From positions 20,740 to 84,739 of the forward strand of contig JADGAR010000011.1 in the NCBI GenBank assembly GCA_015231915.1: a DNA stretch of 64,000 bases, written 5' to 3'. Below, piece by piece: positions 9,922-18,422 of the stretch. The notes under the pieces are model-generated. The model made no database searches. It had not been told where the DNA came from and saw nothing but the letters and a program-made list of their open reading frames with translations. Numbering within the stretch: the stretch's first letter is position 1; every line of letters begins with the position of its first letter. This stretch comes from Magnetococcales bacterium (GTDB lineage Bacteria > Pseudomonadota > Magnetococcia > Magnetococcales > Magnetaquicoccaceae). The position numbers and the translations under genes were made by a program.

Positions 9922-10143
9922 ATGCCTTATATCACGAGCGTGGAAAGAATCGGGATGCGCAAGGGCAGGCTGGAGGGGCTGCGGGAGGGCAAGGCGGAAA
10001 TGCTGCTCGATCAACTGCAAGAACGCTTCGGCCTCGTTCCGGAGTCGATTCAGCAGCAGGTGACCTCCGCCCCCATGGACGATCTCAATGCCTGGGCGCG
10101 CAAGATTTTCAAGGCCGACTCCTTGCAGGCGATCTTTCTTTAA
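9922..10143 (+). CDS. DUF4351/Rpn-family C-terminal remnant
   Basis: Seventy-three residues beginning MPYITSVERIGMRKGRLEG and ending with a DUF4351-like segment (LLDQLQERFGLVPESIQQQV, then LNAWARKIFKADSLQAIF). In full-length Rpn-type recombination-promoting/PD-(D/E)XK proteins this stretch forms the last quarter; the nuclease domain is absent here. The ATG at 9922 has GCGAGGAG upstream. A longer in-frame start at 9829 overlaps the kinase stop as ATGA and has GGGAG before it, giving 104 residues, but the extra part has no recognisable similarity. Probably a relic or a small protein derived from one, lying between a kinase and its regulator. Confidence 0.55.
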   Translation: MPYITSVERIGMRKGRLEGLREGKAEMLLDQLQERFGLVPESIQQQVTSAPMDDLNAWARKIFKADSLQAIFL

Positions 10144-10152
10144 GACCTATCC

Positions 10153-10788
10153 ATGATCCGCATCCTGCTGGCCGACGATCACTCCATCTTCCGCGAGGGG
10201 CTGAAACGCATCCTGTCCGAACGGGACGACATGCGCATCACCGGCGAGGTGGACAACGGCGACCTGCTCCTGACGACACTCAGGAAAGGGGCCTGGGACC
10301 TGGTGCTGCTGGATGTCTCCATGCCCGGCAAAAGCTCCCTGGAACTGGTGGTCCAGATCAGGCGACTGATGCCGGAACTGCCGGTGCTGATCCTCACCAT
10401 GCATTGCGACCGGATGCTGGCCAGCCGTTTCATCCGCGCCGGGGCCAGGGGGTATCTGACCAAGGATTGCGGCCTGCAACAACTCCTGCACGCCATCCGC
10501 AAGGTGGCCAGGGGACAGCGCCACCTCGACGAGGAGGTGGCCGACATCATCCTGGATGCACTCGGCAACGCCTCGCCGGATACGCCCCCGCATGCCGGCC
10601 TCTCCAACCGGGAATTCACCGTGTTGTGCCGCATCGCCAGCGGTCAGACCGTGACCCGCATCGCCGAAGAACTCTCCCTGAGCGTCTCCGCGATCAGCTC
10701 TTATCGCACCCGCCTGTTGCACAAGCTCGGCATGGAAAACAATGCCCAGCTCACCCATTACGCCTTCAAGCACGATTTGATCAAATAA
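10153..10788 (+). CDS. NarL/FixJ-family response regulator
   Basis: A 211-residue cytoplasmic transcription factor. The receiver occupies residues 1-120 with LLADDH, phosphoacceptor Asp54 in VLLDVSMPG, T83 and the KD/K lysine at YLTKD. A LuxR-type helix-turn-helix follows at about 145-205 (LSNREFTVLCRIASGQTVTRIAEELSLSVSAISSYRTRLLHKL). It follows the REC-HisKA_3 kinase gene with only the DUF4351 remnant between, so the two most likely form a two-component pair. Targets are unknown; the next gene encodes a periplasmic carbonic anhydrase with its own leader of about 160 bases. Confidence 0.92.
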   Translation: MIRILLADDHSIFREGLKRILSERDDMRITGEVDNGDLLLTTLRKGAWDLVLLDVSMPGKSSLELVVQIRRLMPELPVLILTMHCDRMLASRFIRAGARGYLTKDCGLQQLLHAIRKVARGQRHLDEEVADIILDALGNASPDTPPHAGLSNREFTVLCRIASGQTVTRIAEELSLSVSAISSYRTRLLHKLGMENNAQLTHYAFKHDLIK

Positions 10789-10951
10789 TCCGGACCCTTC
10801 CCCCCGTTTGCCGTCATGGGAACGGCAATCAATGACACTTGATACGACATGCAATTGATGGTTTGTACGCTTCTCCATACCGCGCGCGGCATGTTTGAAT
10901 GACCTGATAAAGTGATCAGCGAACACTACCATTCAACAGGAGCCTCGTACC

Positions 10952-11647
10952 ATGTGCAATCACGTCATCACCCGGCGCACCGTACTGCGGGGCATGGCCC
11001 TCGGTTTGGGCGCCATGCTGGCGCCAGGACTCGCCCGCGCCAGCGGGGAGTTTCATCCCGTCATGTCGCCGGAGCAGGCGTTGCAACTGCTCAAGGAGGG
11101 CAACAGCCGCTTTCTGGCCGGCAAGGCGGAACGGCCCAATCTTTCTCCCCAAAGGATCGAGGAGACCGGCGCCAAGGGTCAACATCCCTTCGTCACCATC
11201 CTCTCCTGCTCGGATTCGCGGGTGCCGGTGGAATACCTCTTCGACCGTGGCATCGGGGATCTGTTCGTCATCCGGGTGGCGGGGAACGTGGCCCACACCG
11301 ACGAGATCGCCACCTGCGAATACGGTGTGGAACACCTGATGACCCCGCTGGTGGTCGTTCTCGGCCACACCAAATGCGGGGCGGTGACTGCCGTGGTCAA
11401 GGGCGACAAGGTGGGTGGCCACATCCCGACGCTGGTGGAAAGCATCGGTCCGGCTGCGCAGCGCTCCAAGGCCAAAGGCGCGACCGGTGATGCCCTGATT
11501 CTGGACGCCATCAAGGAGAACGTGCAGCAGTCGATCCAGGATCTGCTTGCCGGCAGCGAAGAATTATATAATTTTCGCATGAATGGTAAACTCAAAGTGG
11601 TTGGAGCACTCTATCATATCGAAAACGGCAAAGTCGAGTGGCTGTAA
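10952..11647 (+). CDS. Beta-class carbonic anhydrase with twin-arginine signal
   Basis: A 231-residue enzyme interconverting CO2 and bicarbonate with zinc. The N-terminus carries a Tat-type signal (TRRTVLRG, then a hydrophobic stretch ending near ARA about residue 30), so a folded, zinc-loaded periplasmic protein is expected. Zinc ligands and the catalytic dyad are visible: CSDSRVP (Cys and the Asp/Arg pair near residues 86-90), His139 and Cys142 in GHTKCGAV. An AGGAG site lies nine bases before the ATG. The MCP gene starts 21 bases after the stop, suggesting co-transcription of a periplasmic CO2/bicarbonate enzyme with a chemoreceptor. Confidence 0.93.
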   Translation: MCNHVITRRTVLRGMALGLGAMLAPGLARASGEFHPVMSPEQALQLLKEGNSRFLAGKAERPNLSPQRIEETGAKGQHPFVTILSCSDSRVPVEYLFDRGIGDLFVIRVAGNVAHTDEIATCEYGVEHLMTPLVVVLGHTKCGAVTAVVKGDKVGGHIPTLVESIGPAAQRSKAKGATGDALILDAIKENVQQSIQDLLAGSEELYNFRMNGKLKVVGALYHIENGKVEWL

Positions 11648-11668
11648 CGATAATAAAGGAAACAAGAA

Positions 11669-13654
11669 ATGAAACTCAACATCATGGGGAAGATGTTACT
11701 GGGCTTCGGTATGATCTTGATCATCACGGTCCTGATCGCTGCGAACGGATGGAGAAGCCTGGACGGCGTGGTCAAGCGGGTCCATCACACCACCAACATG
11801 GTCGCCATTCAGGACGCGGCCACCGACCTGCTGCGCGCGGAACGCAATTTCGTCGAGGACCGGGATGCGAAGCATCTGAGCGACACCCTCAAGGCGGGCG
11901 GGATGATCAAAAAACAGGCCGCCGAGGCGCACGAGGTGTTCAAGGATCCGGCGGACAAGGAGCACATGCAGCGCGTGAGCCAATTGACCGAGGCGTATGA
12001 AAAGCTCTTCTCCACCCTGGTGGCGGGAGACAAGAAACTCGCCGAGGAGGTGGAGAAGATGCGCGCCGCCACGCACACCGTGCTCGAGGCGGTGCATGCG
12101 CTGGAAAAAAGCCAGTCCGACAAACTGCGCGGCATCGGCGACCGGCTCAACGTCTACCAGGGCTACCAGGATCTCCAGGCGCAACTGGCGGGTCGCATCC
12201 AGAAAATCAATCACAGCAGCGAAATGGGGCTGTCGTTCCTCGACGCCCGACTGGGGGAGAAGGAGGTGATCCTCTCCGGTGGCAAGGATGCCAAACAGGT
12301 GGAACGGACCCGCGCGGGACTGGCAAAGGGCAAACAGCTCGCCACCGAGATGGCGGGCGTCTTCCGCGACCCCAAGGATATCGAGGTGGCCAAGCGTGCC
12401 GAGGCGGCGTTCGCCAACTACCAGCACGAATTCGATGGACTGCTCTCCCAGTTGCATGAACTGGACAACGAGAAAAAACGCATGATCGCCAGCAGACGCG
12501 AGCTGAACAAACTGGTGGATGAGGTGGTCGAGGGCCAACAGAAGAAACTGGAAAACGAGGTCGCCAGTTCCGAATCGCTCATCCTGATCGGCACCTTGCT
12601 GGCGATCATCGTCGGCTGCCTGATCGGCTACCTTTTGTCCAGAAACCTGTCCAACGCGGTCACCGGCTGCATTGGCAACATGACCAACCTGGCGGCGGGC
12701 AACCTGATGATTCGCTGCATCACCAACCGCACGGACGAACTGGGCCTGATGTCACGCTCCATAGACGAGATGGCAGCCAGGTTGCGTTCTGTGGTGGAGG
12801 AGGTGGCGCAATCGGTGGTGAACGTCACCGCCGGTTCGCAGCAGCTCTCCGATTCGGCCCAGACCCTGGCCGAAGGGGCATCCTCCCAGGCGGCCAGCAT
12901 CGAGGAGACCTCGTCGGCCATGGAGGAGATGACCAGCACCATTCAGAAGAACATGGACAACGCGCAGGTCACGGAGCGGATCGCCCTGGAGGCCTCGCGG
13001 GACGCCAGCAGCGGCGGCGAGGCGGTCTCCAAGGCGGTGACGGCCATGAAGGAGATCGCCAGCAAGATTTCCATCATCGAAGAGATCGCCCGCCAGACCA
13101 ATCTGCTGGCCCTGAACGCGGCCATCGAGGCGGCGCGGGCCGGAGAACACGGCAAAGGATTCGCGGTGGTGGCCGCCGAAGTGCGCAAGCTGGCCGAACG
13201 CAGCCAGACCGCTGCCGGGGAGATCAGCCACTTGTCGTCCAGCAGCGTGGTGGTGGCCGAGGAGGCCGGCACGATCATCAACAAACTGGTGCCGGACATC
13301 CGCAAGACCGCCGAACTGATTCAGGAGATCGCCGCATCGAGCCGGGAACAGAATCAAGGCGCCGATCAGATCAACAAGGCGATCCAGCAACTCGACCAGG
13401 TGATTCAGCAAAACGCCGGCTCCTCCGAGGAGATGGCCGCCACCGCCGAGGAGCTGAGCGCCCAGGCGGAACTCCTGCGACAGACCATGGCCTTCTTCAA
13501 GACGGAAGGGGCCGCCTCCCACGCCGCCCCACCCCCGCCGGCGGCCCGGCGCCAGGCCAAGCCGGCGCGTCTGTCCCAGCACGCTGCCGCCCCGCGCGCC
13601 GTCAAGGCGCTCCCCCCGCCAACTCATGCCGATGAGGAGTTCGAGAGCTTCTGA
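11669..13654 (+). CDS. Methyl-accepting chemotaxis protein with helical bimodular-like sensor
   Basis: A 661-residue chemoreceptor. TM1 is about residues 7-27 and TM2 about 300-322. The periplasmic part of about 270 residues is all-helical, with two bundles resembling the HBM sensor class (for example [14 protein letters not shown] at its start). HAMP follows, then the signalling domain with [23 protein letters not shown] near residue 475. A Pro/Ala-rich linker leads to the terminal DEEFESF, which resembles the C-terminal pentapeptide (consensus xWxxF-like) that tethers CheR/CheB. The ribosome site AAGGAAAC precedes the ATG. It lies directly after the carbonic anhydrase gene. HBM domains bind organic acids in known receptors; the ligand here is not known. 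Confidence 0.9.
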   Translation: MKLNIMGKMLLGFGMILIITVLIAANGWRSLDGVVKRVHHTTNMVAIQDAATDLLRAERNFVEDRDAKHLSDTLKAGGMIKKQAAEAHEVFKDPADKEHMQRVSQLTEAYEKLFSTLVAGDKKLAEEVEKMRAATHTVLEAVHALEKSQSDKLRGIGDRLNVYQGYQDLQAQLAGRIQKINHSSEMGLSFLDARLGEKEVILSGGKDAKQVERTRAGLAKGKQLATEMAGVFRDPKDIEVAKRAEAAFANYQHEFDGLLSQLHELDNEKKRMIASRRELNKLVDEVVEGQQKKLENEVASSESLILIGTLLAIIVGCLIGYLLSRNLSNAVTGCIGNMTNLAAGNLMIRCITNRTDELGLMSRSIDEMAARLRSVVEEVAQSVVNVTAGSQQLSDSAQTLAEGASSQAASIEETSSAMEEMTSTIQKNMDNAQVTERIALEASRDASSGGEAVSKAVTAMKEIASKISIIEEIARQTNLLALNAAIEAARAGEHGKGFAVVAAEVRKLAERSQTAAGEISHLSSSSVVVAEEAGTIINKLVPDIRKTAELIQEIAASSREQNQGADQINKAIQQLDQVIQQNAGSSEEMAATAEELSAQAELLRQTMAFFKTEGAASHAAPPPPAARRQAKPARLSQHAAAPRAVKALPPPTHADEEFESF

Positions 13655-13665
13655 CCACAAAGATG

Positions 13666-13713
13666 TGCCGACCGGACGTGGCTGGAATGGCAATCTCCAG
13701 CCACGTCCCGGCA
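13666..13713. terminator. Long hairpin after the HBM chemoreceptor gene
   Basis: A perfect 13-base inverted repeat, GGACGTGGCTGGA and its complement, is separated by nine bases. After a three-base bulge it is extended by TGCCG/CGGCA. It begins 12 bases after the chemoreceptor stop. No T-tract follows on either strand, so it is either a factor-dependent or stability element rather than a classic intrinsic terminator. Confidence 0.4.
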
Positions 13714-13837
13714 GCAAGATGGTGCGCATCTGCATTTGGCGCTTGATCCCCGCACCCGATTGAGTGAATATGGTCCCGCATGACGACGGGATCGCGCGGA
13801 TCCCCTCTGGCCGCACTCAACCGGGCACACCTGCGAG

Positions 13838-16264
13838 ATGAACAGACGCACACTGCATGATCTCCTTGGACGTCATTCGACGGTGTTCCGTTTCATGGCG
13901 ATCCTGTTGCTGCTGGGCGCGGGAGAGACGCTGGCCTGGTTCGGAATGGCGCACGCCGGGAGCGATCAGACATGGGTCCGGGTGGCGCATGTGGCCGGCA
14001 TGCTCGTCTGGAACCTGACGATCCTGATCATGTTCTTCTATCTGCCCTGCATGCGGGAGTTGCGGTCGCGGCAAAAGATCCAGAACGGACTGGTCGAAAC
14101 GCAACAAAAAATGCGCAACGTGACCGATCCGCAAGAACTGGGGAAGATCATCCTGCGCTGCCTGGCCGAAAACATGACCGCCGACAGCGGCCTGCTCTAC
14201 CAGACGGGCACGGACGGCAAGCTCCATCTGACCGCCAGTTACGGGATCCTCCCCGACCGGGCGCCATCACGCACCCTGCAACCGGGTGAAGGGGTCCTGG
14301 GGGAGATCGCGATGCATCGCAGGCTCACCTGGCTCTCCAACACCCCCATCGCCTCCTTGCGCATGCAGGCCGAACTCATGGAGGTGGTCCCCAACCATCT
14401 CCTGGCCGTGCCACTGCTGCACGAGGATCAATTGCAGGGCCTCCTGGCCGTGGGGGCCGTCCGCCCCTTCGAGCCGTGGCATGCCGGATTCCTCGAACGG
14501 ATCGGCGATTCCGTCGCCCGCGCCTTCTCCGGCGTGCAGACGAACCTGGCCACCCGCAAACTGCTGGACCAGACCCGGCGGCAAGCCGAGACCCTGGCCA
14601 TCAACCAGCAGGTGCTGCGGGGAACCATCGAGCAACTGGAAAAAGAAAGCGGTTACAAATCCCGATTTCTGGCCAACATGTCCCACGAGCTGCGCTCCCC
14701 CCTCAACAGCCTGCTCATTCTCGCGCGTCTCCTCGGGGAGAACAAGCCGGGCAACCTGACCGCCAGACAGGTGGAGTTCGCTGCCACCATCCATGCCGCC
14801 GGTTCCGATCTGTTGACCCTCATCGACGAGATCCTGGATCTGGCGCGCATCGAGGCCGGACGCATCCGCCTTTTCCATACCCCGATCCGCTTGACCGATC
14901 TGGCCTTCAATCTCGAACGACTGTATACCCATGTCGCGAAGGAAAAGGGGCTGGAGTTCCGGATCCTCCTCGAAGAACCCTTGCCCCGCGCCATCCACAC
15001 GGATCGCATCCGGGTGGAGCAGATTCTGAAGAATCTGATCTCCAACGCCATCAAATTCACCCCCGCCGGTCGGGTCTCGGTCACCTTTCGCGCCCAGCGC
15101 CAGGCAGAAAACCAGGAGTGGCTGGCCATTGCCGTGGAGGATACCGGCATCGGCATTCCCGACGATCAACAACTTGCGGTTTTCGAGCCGTTCAAGCAAC
15201 TCGACGACGGCTTCAACCGGAAATTTGCCGGCACCGGCCTGGGACTGGCCATCTGCCAGGAGTTGAGTCGCCTGCTGGACGGTCATGTCGAACTGGTCAG
15301 CACCGTGGGACATGGCAGCGTTTTCACCCTCTGGTTGCCCATACGCGAGGGTGAAGCGCCACCCCCCACCGGAAATGACCAGATTGACGGCATGCGGGAT
15401 GACCGGCGCTCGCTCTGCCCGGACGACCGCGCCATTCTGGTGGTGGGCCAGGAGTACGACCGGATGCGCCATGTCACTGAGCTTGCCCGCGCACGGGAGT
15501 TGCGGGTGATCGTGGCCGGGGACCGGGGAGCCGCCCTGTTTCTGGCCCACCATTTTCAGCCCCTGGCCATCGTGATCTGCGGGGAGTTGCCCGACCAGGA
15601 GGCCGGCAACCTGCCGATCCATCTGCGCAACGCCGTGCGGCAACTCCGCTGCCCGATCCTCTATCTGACCGACCGCGCCGACCCGGCCTCCGGGCTGACG
15701 CTGCCGGCAGACGCGCGGGTGATCGCCCCACCCCTGGGACAGGAGGCGATCTTGCTGGAGTGCGATCGTTTTCTGGCCACCATCGCCAACGTTGCGCCGG
15801 AGCATGCCCCACCCGCCGACCCGGAGGATGCTCCCCCTCTCCCGCAACCCCTGCCGGTCGTGCCCCAACATACCCTGGCGGGAAAACGGATCCTGCTGGT
15901 GGATGGCGATATCCGCAACGTCTTCGCCATGACCAGCCTGTTGGAAGAGAGAGGGAGCGAGGTGATCATGGCGGAAAACGGTCACGTGGCCCTGGAACGC
16001 CTGCAGACGGAAGTACCGGTCGATCTCGTCCTGATGGATGTCATGCTGCCCGACATGGACGGCTATGCCGTGCTGCAAACGATCCGCCATCGCCCTGGCG
16101 GGAGAGAGCTGCCCATCCTGGTATTGACCGCCAGGGCGCTGCCGGGAGAGCGGCTGCGTTGTCTGAATGCCGGGGCGTCGGATTATCTCTCCAAACCCGT
16201 GGACACGAACAAACTGTTATCCATGATGCACCTTTGGCTGAATATGAGGACCATTGCCCCATGA
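13838..16264 (+). CDS. Membrane hybrid histidine kinase: 2TM-GAF-HisKA-HATPase-REC(deg)-REC
   Basis: An 808-residue kinase. Two membrane helices (about 13-35 and 50-70) with a very short outside loop are followed by a GAF-like domain (about 85-215) and HisKA with MSHELRSPLNS (His near 284). The HATPase has DTGIGIP and GTGLGLAICQE. Next comes a receiver-like fold (about 520-640) in which the phosphoacceptor position reads IVICGELPD, so the Asp is lost. A final receiver (about 680-800) has VLMDVMLPDMDG. The stop overlaps the next kinase start as ATGA, so the two kinases are translationally coupled. With no sizeable extracytoplasmic domain, sensing is probably cytoplasmic or within the membrane. 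Confidence 0.87.
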   Translation: MNRRTLHDLLGRHSTVFRFMAILLLLGAGETLAWFGMAHAGSDQTWVRVAHVAGMLVWNLTILIMFFYLPCMRELRSRQKIQNGLVETQQKMRNVTDPQELGKIILRCLAENMTADSGLLYQTGTDGKLHLTASYGILPDRAPSRTLQPGEGVLGEIAMHRRLTWLSNTPIASLRMQAELMEVVPNHLLAVPLLHEDQLQGLLAVGAVRPFEPWHAGFLERIGDSVARAFSGVQTNLATRKLLDQTRRQAETLAINQQVLRGTIEQLEKESGYKSRFLANMSHELRSPLNSLLILARLLGENKPGNLTARQVEFAATIHAAGSDLLTLIDEILDLARIEAGRIRLFHTPIRLTDLAFNLERLYTHVAKEKGLEFRILLEEPLPRAIHTDRIRVEQILKNLISNAIKFTPAGRVSVTFRAQRQAENQEWLAIAVEDTGIGIPDDQQLAVFEPFKQLDDGFNRKFAGTGLGLAICQELSRLLDGHVELVSTVGHGSVFTLWLPIREGEAPPPTGNDQIDGMRDDRRSLCPDDRAILVVGQEYDRMRHVTELARARELRVIVAGDRGAALFLAHHFQPLAIVICGELPDQEAGNLPIHLRNAVRQLRCPILYLTDRADPASGLTLPADARVIAPPLGQEAILLECDRFLATIANVAPEHAPPADPEDAPPLPQPLPVVPQHTLAGKRILLVDGDIRNVFAMTSLLEERGSEVIMAENGHVALERLQTEVPVDLVLMDVMLPDMDGYAVLQTIRHRPGGRELPILVLTARALPGERLRCLNAGASDYLSKPVDTNKLLSMMHLWLNMRTIAP

Positions 16265-18183
16265 AACCACCGATCCTCATTGTGGACGACCTGGACAGGA
16301 ATCTGGCCGCCACCGCCGCGCTGCTGGCCGACATGGACGCCGAACACGTCCTGGCCAGCAGCGGTCGGGAGGCGTTGTTGCATCTGACCAAAAGGGAGTT
16401 CGCGGTCGTGCTCCTGGATGCACACATGCCGGACATGGATGGATTCGAGGTGGTCAAACTGATGTCCGGCGTCAATCGCACCCGGACCATCCCGATCATT
16501 TTCATGTCGGCGGTGTTTCTGGAGGATCGTCACGCCATGAACGGCTATGACCTGGGGGCCGTGGACTATCTGATCAAACCCTTTCATCCCTCCATTCTGC
16601 GCGCCAAGGTCAAGGTGTTTCTGGACCTCTTCCGCCACAAGGAGGCCCTGCGCGCACGGGATGCCCAGATCAAACGGTTCCGCGACATCCTGGATCACTC
16701 GGGTGACGAAATCCTGATTTTCGACATCGAAACCGGTCTGTTGCTCGATGGCAACCTCACGGCGTTTCAGCGACTGGGGGTGCCACGGGAGGAGGCGGTC
16801 GGCGAACTGCATCTGGAGGATTGTCATCTGCTGGTCGGCCAGGCGCATGACCTGCCGGATCTGCTGACACGCATCCGGCAAAATGGCGTACTGACCGTGG
16901 AAGGAAGCTATCCGGACGCCACCGGGCAGACCCGCCACACGGAAACCAATCTGCAACTGTTCACACGCGAGCAGACCGTGTTGCTGGCCCTGGTGCGCGA
17001 CGTGACCGAACGCAAGCAGGCCGCAATCTGGTTGAGCCGGGCGCAGGCCGAGGCCAATCAGGCCAATCAGGCCAAAAGCGATTTCCTGGCCGCCATGAGT
17101 CACGAAATCCGCACCCCGATGAACATCATCATCGGCATGAGCGAAATCCTGCTGAACACCCCGCTGAACCCGGAACAGCGCTCCCATCTGCAAATGCTGA
17201 ATACGGCGGGCAACAACCTGCTGCAACTGATCAACGACATCCTCGACCTGAGCAAGGTGGAAGCGAACCGGTTGCGGATTCTCGAGGAACCCGTGCATCT
17301 GCGCCGCGAGACGGAGGAGACCATCGGGATGCTGCGGATTCTGGCCGGCAACAAGGGACTCTCCCTGGAACTGCGGCTGGATCCCGCCCTCCCGGAGTGG
17401 ATCGTGACGGATCCCGTGCGGCTGCGTCAGTGCCTGTTCAATCTGATCGGCAACGGGGTGAAATTCACCGATCATGGCGGCATTGTCGTGGAGATGCGCC
17501 CCCTGGCCGACGAACCGGAGCGCCTCTTGTGCACGGTTTCCGACAGCGGCATCGGCATCCTCCCGGAGCACATGGAGCGGATCTTCGAGACCTTCACCCA
17601 GTCCGACTCCGGGATCTCCCGGCGTTATGGCGGAACCGGGCTGGGACTGGCCCTGACCCGACGGCTGCTGACCTCGATGGGGGGCCGGATCTGGGTGGAG
17701 AGCCGTTACGGACACGGCAGCCGCTTCTCCTTCTCGCTGCCCCTGCGTGCGACCTCGGCGCCCCTGCAGGCCGCAACCGAAGTGACCGCCAAACCACCCC
17801 GGCAGTCGCGTCCCTTGAACATTCTGCTGGTCGAGGACGTGGAGGAAAACGCGCTTGTGATCCGCATCTATCTGGAATCGACCCGCCATCAGGTGACCTT
17901 GGCCCGCAATGGCGAAGAGGCGGTGCGCAAGGTGCGGGAGGAGCGCTTCGATCTGGTGTTGATGGATATCGAAATGCCGGTCATGAACGGTCTGCAGGCC
18001 ACGGCCCGGATCCGGGAGTGGGAACGGGAGACGCAACGGGAACCGCTCTTCATCGTCGCCCTCTCCGCCCACACCATGGAACGGGAGGCCAGTCAGGCCC
18101 TGGCCGCCGGGTGCAACGATCACCTGGGCAAACCGATCAACAAGAAGACCCTGCTGGCGGCATTGGAGAGCTACCCGTTGTGA
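16261..18183 (+). CDS. Soluble hybrid kinase: REC-PAS-HisKA-HATPase-REC
   Basis: A 640-residue protein with no membrane segment. The N-terminal receiver (1-120) has IVDDLDRN and VLLDAHMPDMDG. A PAS-like domain lies at about 130-250. HisKA carries AAMSHEIRTPMN (His near 281), the HATPase has DSGIGIL and GTGLGLALTRR, and the C-terminal receiver (about 520-635) has VLMDIEMPVMNG. The start is the ATG overlapping the preceding kinase stop (ATGA). The leading receiver makes it a natural downstream target of the membrane kinase encoded just before, so the pair may form a short multistep relay. The output protein is not evident nearby. Confidence 0.88.
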   Translation: MKPPILIVDDLDRNLAATAALLADMDAEHVLASSGREALLHLTKREFAVVLLDAHMPDMDGFEVVKLMSGVNRTRTIPIIFMSAVFLEDRHAMNGYDLGAVDYLIKPFHPSILRAKVKVFLDLFRHKEALRARDAQIKRFRDILDHSGDEILIFDIETGLLLDGNLTAFQRLGVPREEAVGELHLEDCHLLVGQAHDLPDLLTRIRQNGVLTVEGSYPDATGQTRHTETNLQLFTREQTVLLALVRDVTERKQAAIWLSRAQAEANQANQAKSDFLAAMSHEIRTPMNIIIGMSEILLNTPLNPEQRSHLQMLNTAGNNLLQLINDILDLSKVEANRLRILEEPVHLRRETEETIGMLRILAGNKGLSLELRLDPALPEWIVTDPVRLRQCLFNLIGNGVKFTDHGGIVVEMRPLADEPERLLCTVSDSGIGILPEHMERIFETFTQSDSGISRRYGGTGLGLALTRRLLTSMGGRIWVESRYGHGSRFSFSLPLRATSAPLQAATEVTAKPPRQSRPLNILLVEDVEENALVIRIYLESTRHQVTLARNGEEAVRKVREERFDLVLMDIEMPVMNGLQATARIREWERETQREPLFIVALSAHTMEREASQALAAGCNDHLGKPINKKTLLAALESYPL

Positions 18184-18289
18184 TGGTTTGGCATCCTGGC
18201 AACATTGGCGCGCCAACAAACCAATTCTCGCCTCGGAGCAAATTGTGGTATGCTGCGCGTATCATCAACCACAAAGCAGGGAATCGCGC

Positions 18290-18418
18290 ATGACCACCGT
18301 GACGAGGGAGTACCTGGACGCGCGCCTGAAGGAACTCGAATACCGCATGACCACCCGTCTGGGTGGCATCATGATCGCCGGTTTCACTGCGCTGGGCGCT
18401 CTCATGAAGATGCATTGA
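18290..18418 (+). CDS. Small single-pass membrane protein, coiled-coil N-terminus
   Basis: Forty-two residues: a charged helical segment (TREYLDARLKELEYRM) followed by a short hydrophobic stretch (GIMIAGFTALGALM). The layout resembles C-terminal ends of DUF1640-type coiled-coil membrane proteins, but no family can be named. CAGGGAA lies seven bases before the ATG. It ends four bases from the convergent sigma54 activator stop. Too short for certainty. Confidence 0.45.
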   Translation: MTTVTREYLDARLKELEYRMTTRLGGIMIAGFTALGALMKMH

Positions 18419-18422
18419 CCGC

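Noticed and set aside
10808..10828. Hairpin TTGCCGT/ACGGCAA after the NarL-type regulator
   Set aside because: A seven-base stem without T-tract; may end the transcript but the evidence is too thin to list as a terminator.
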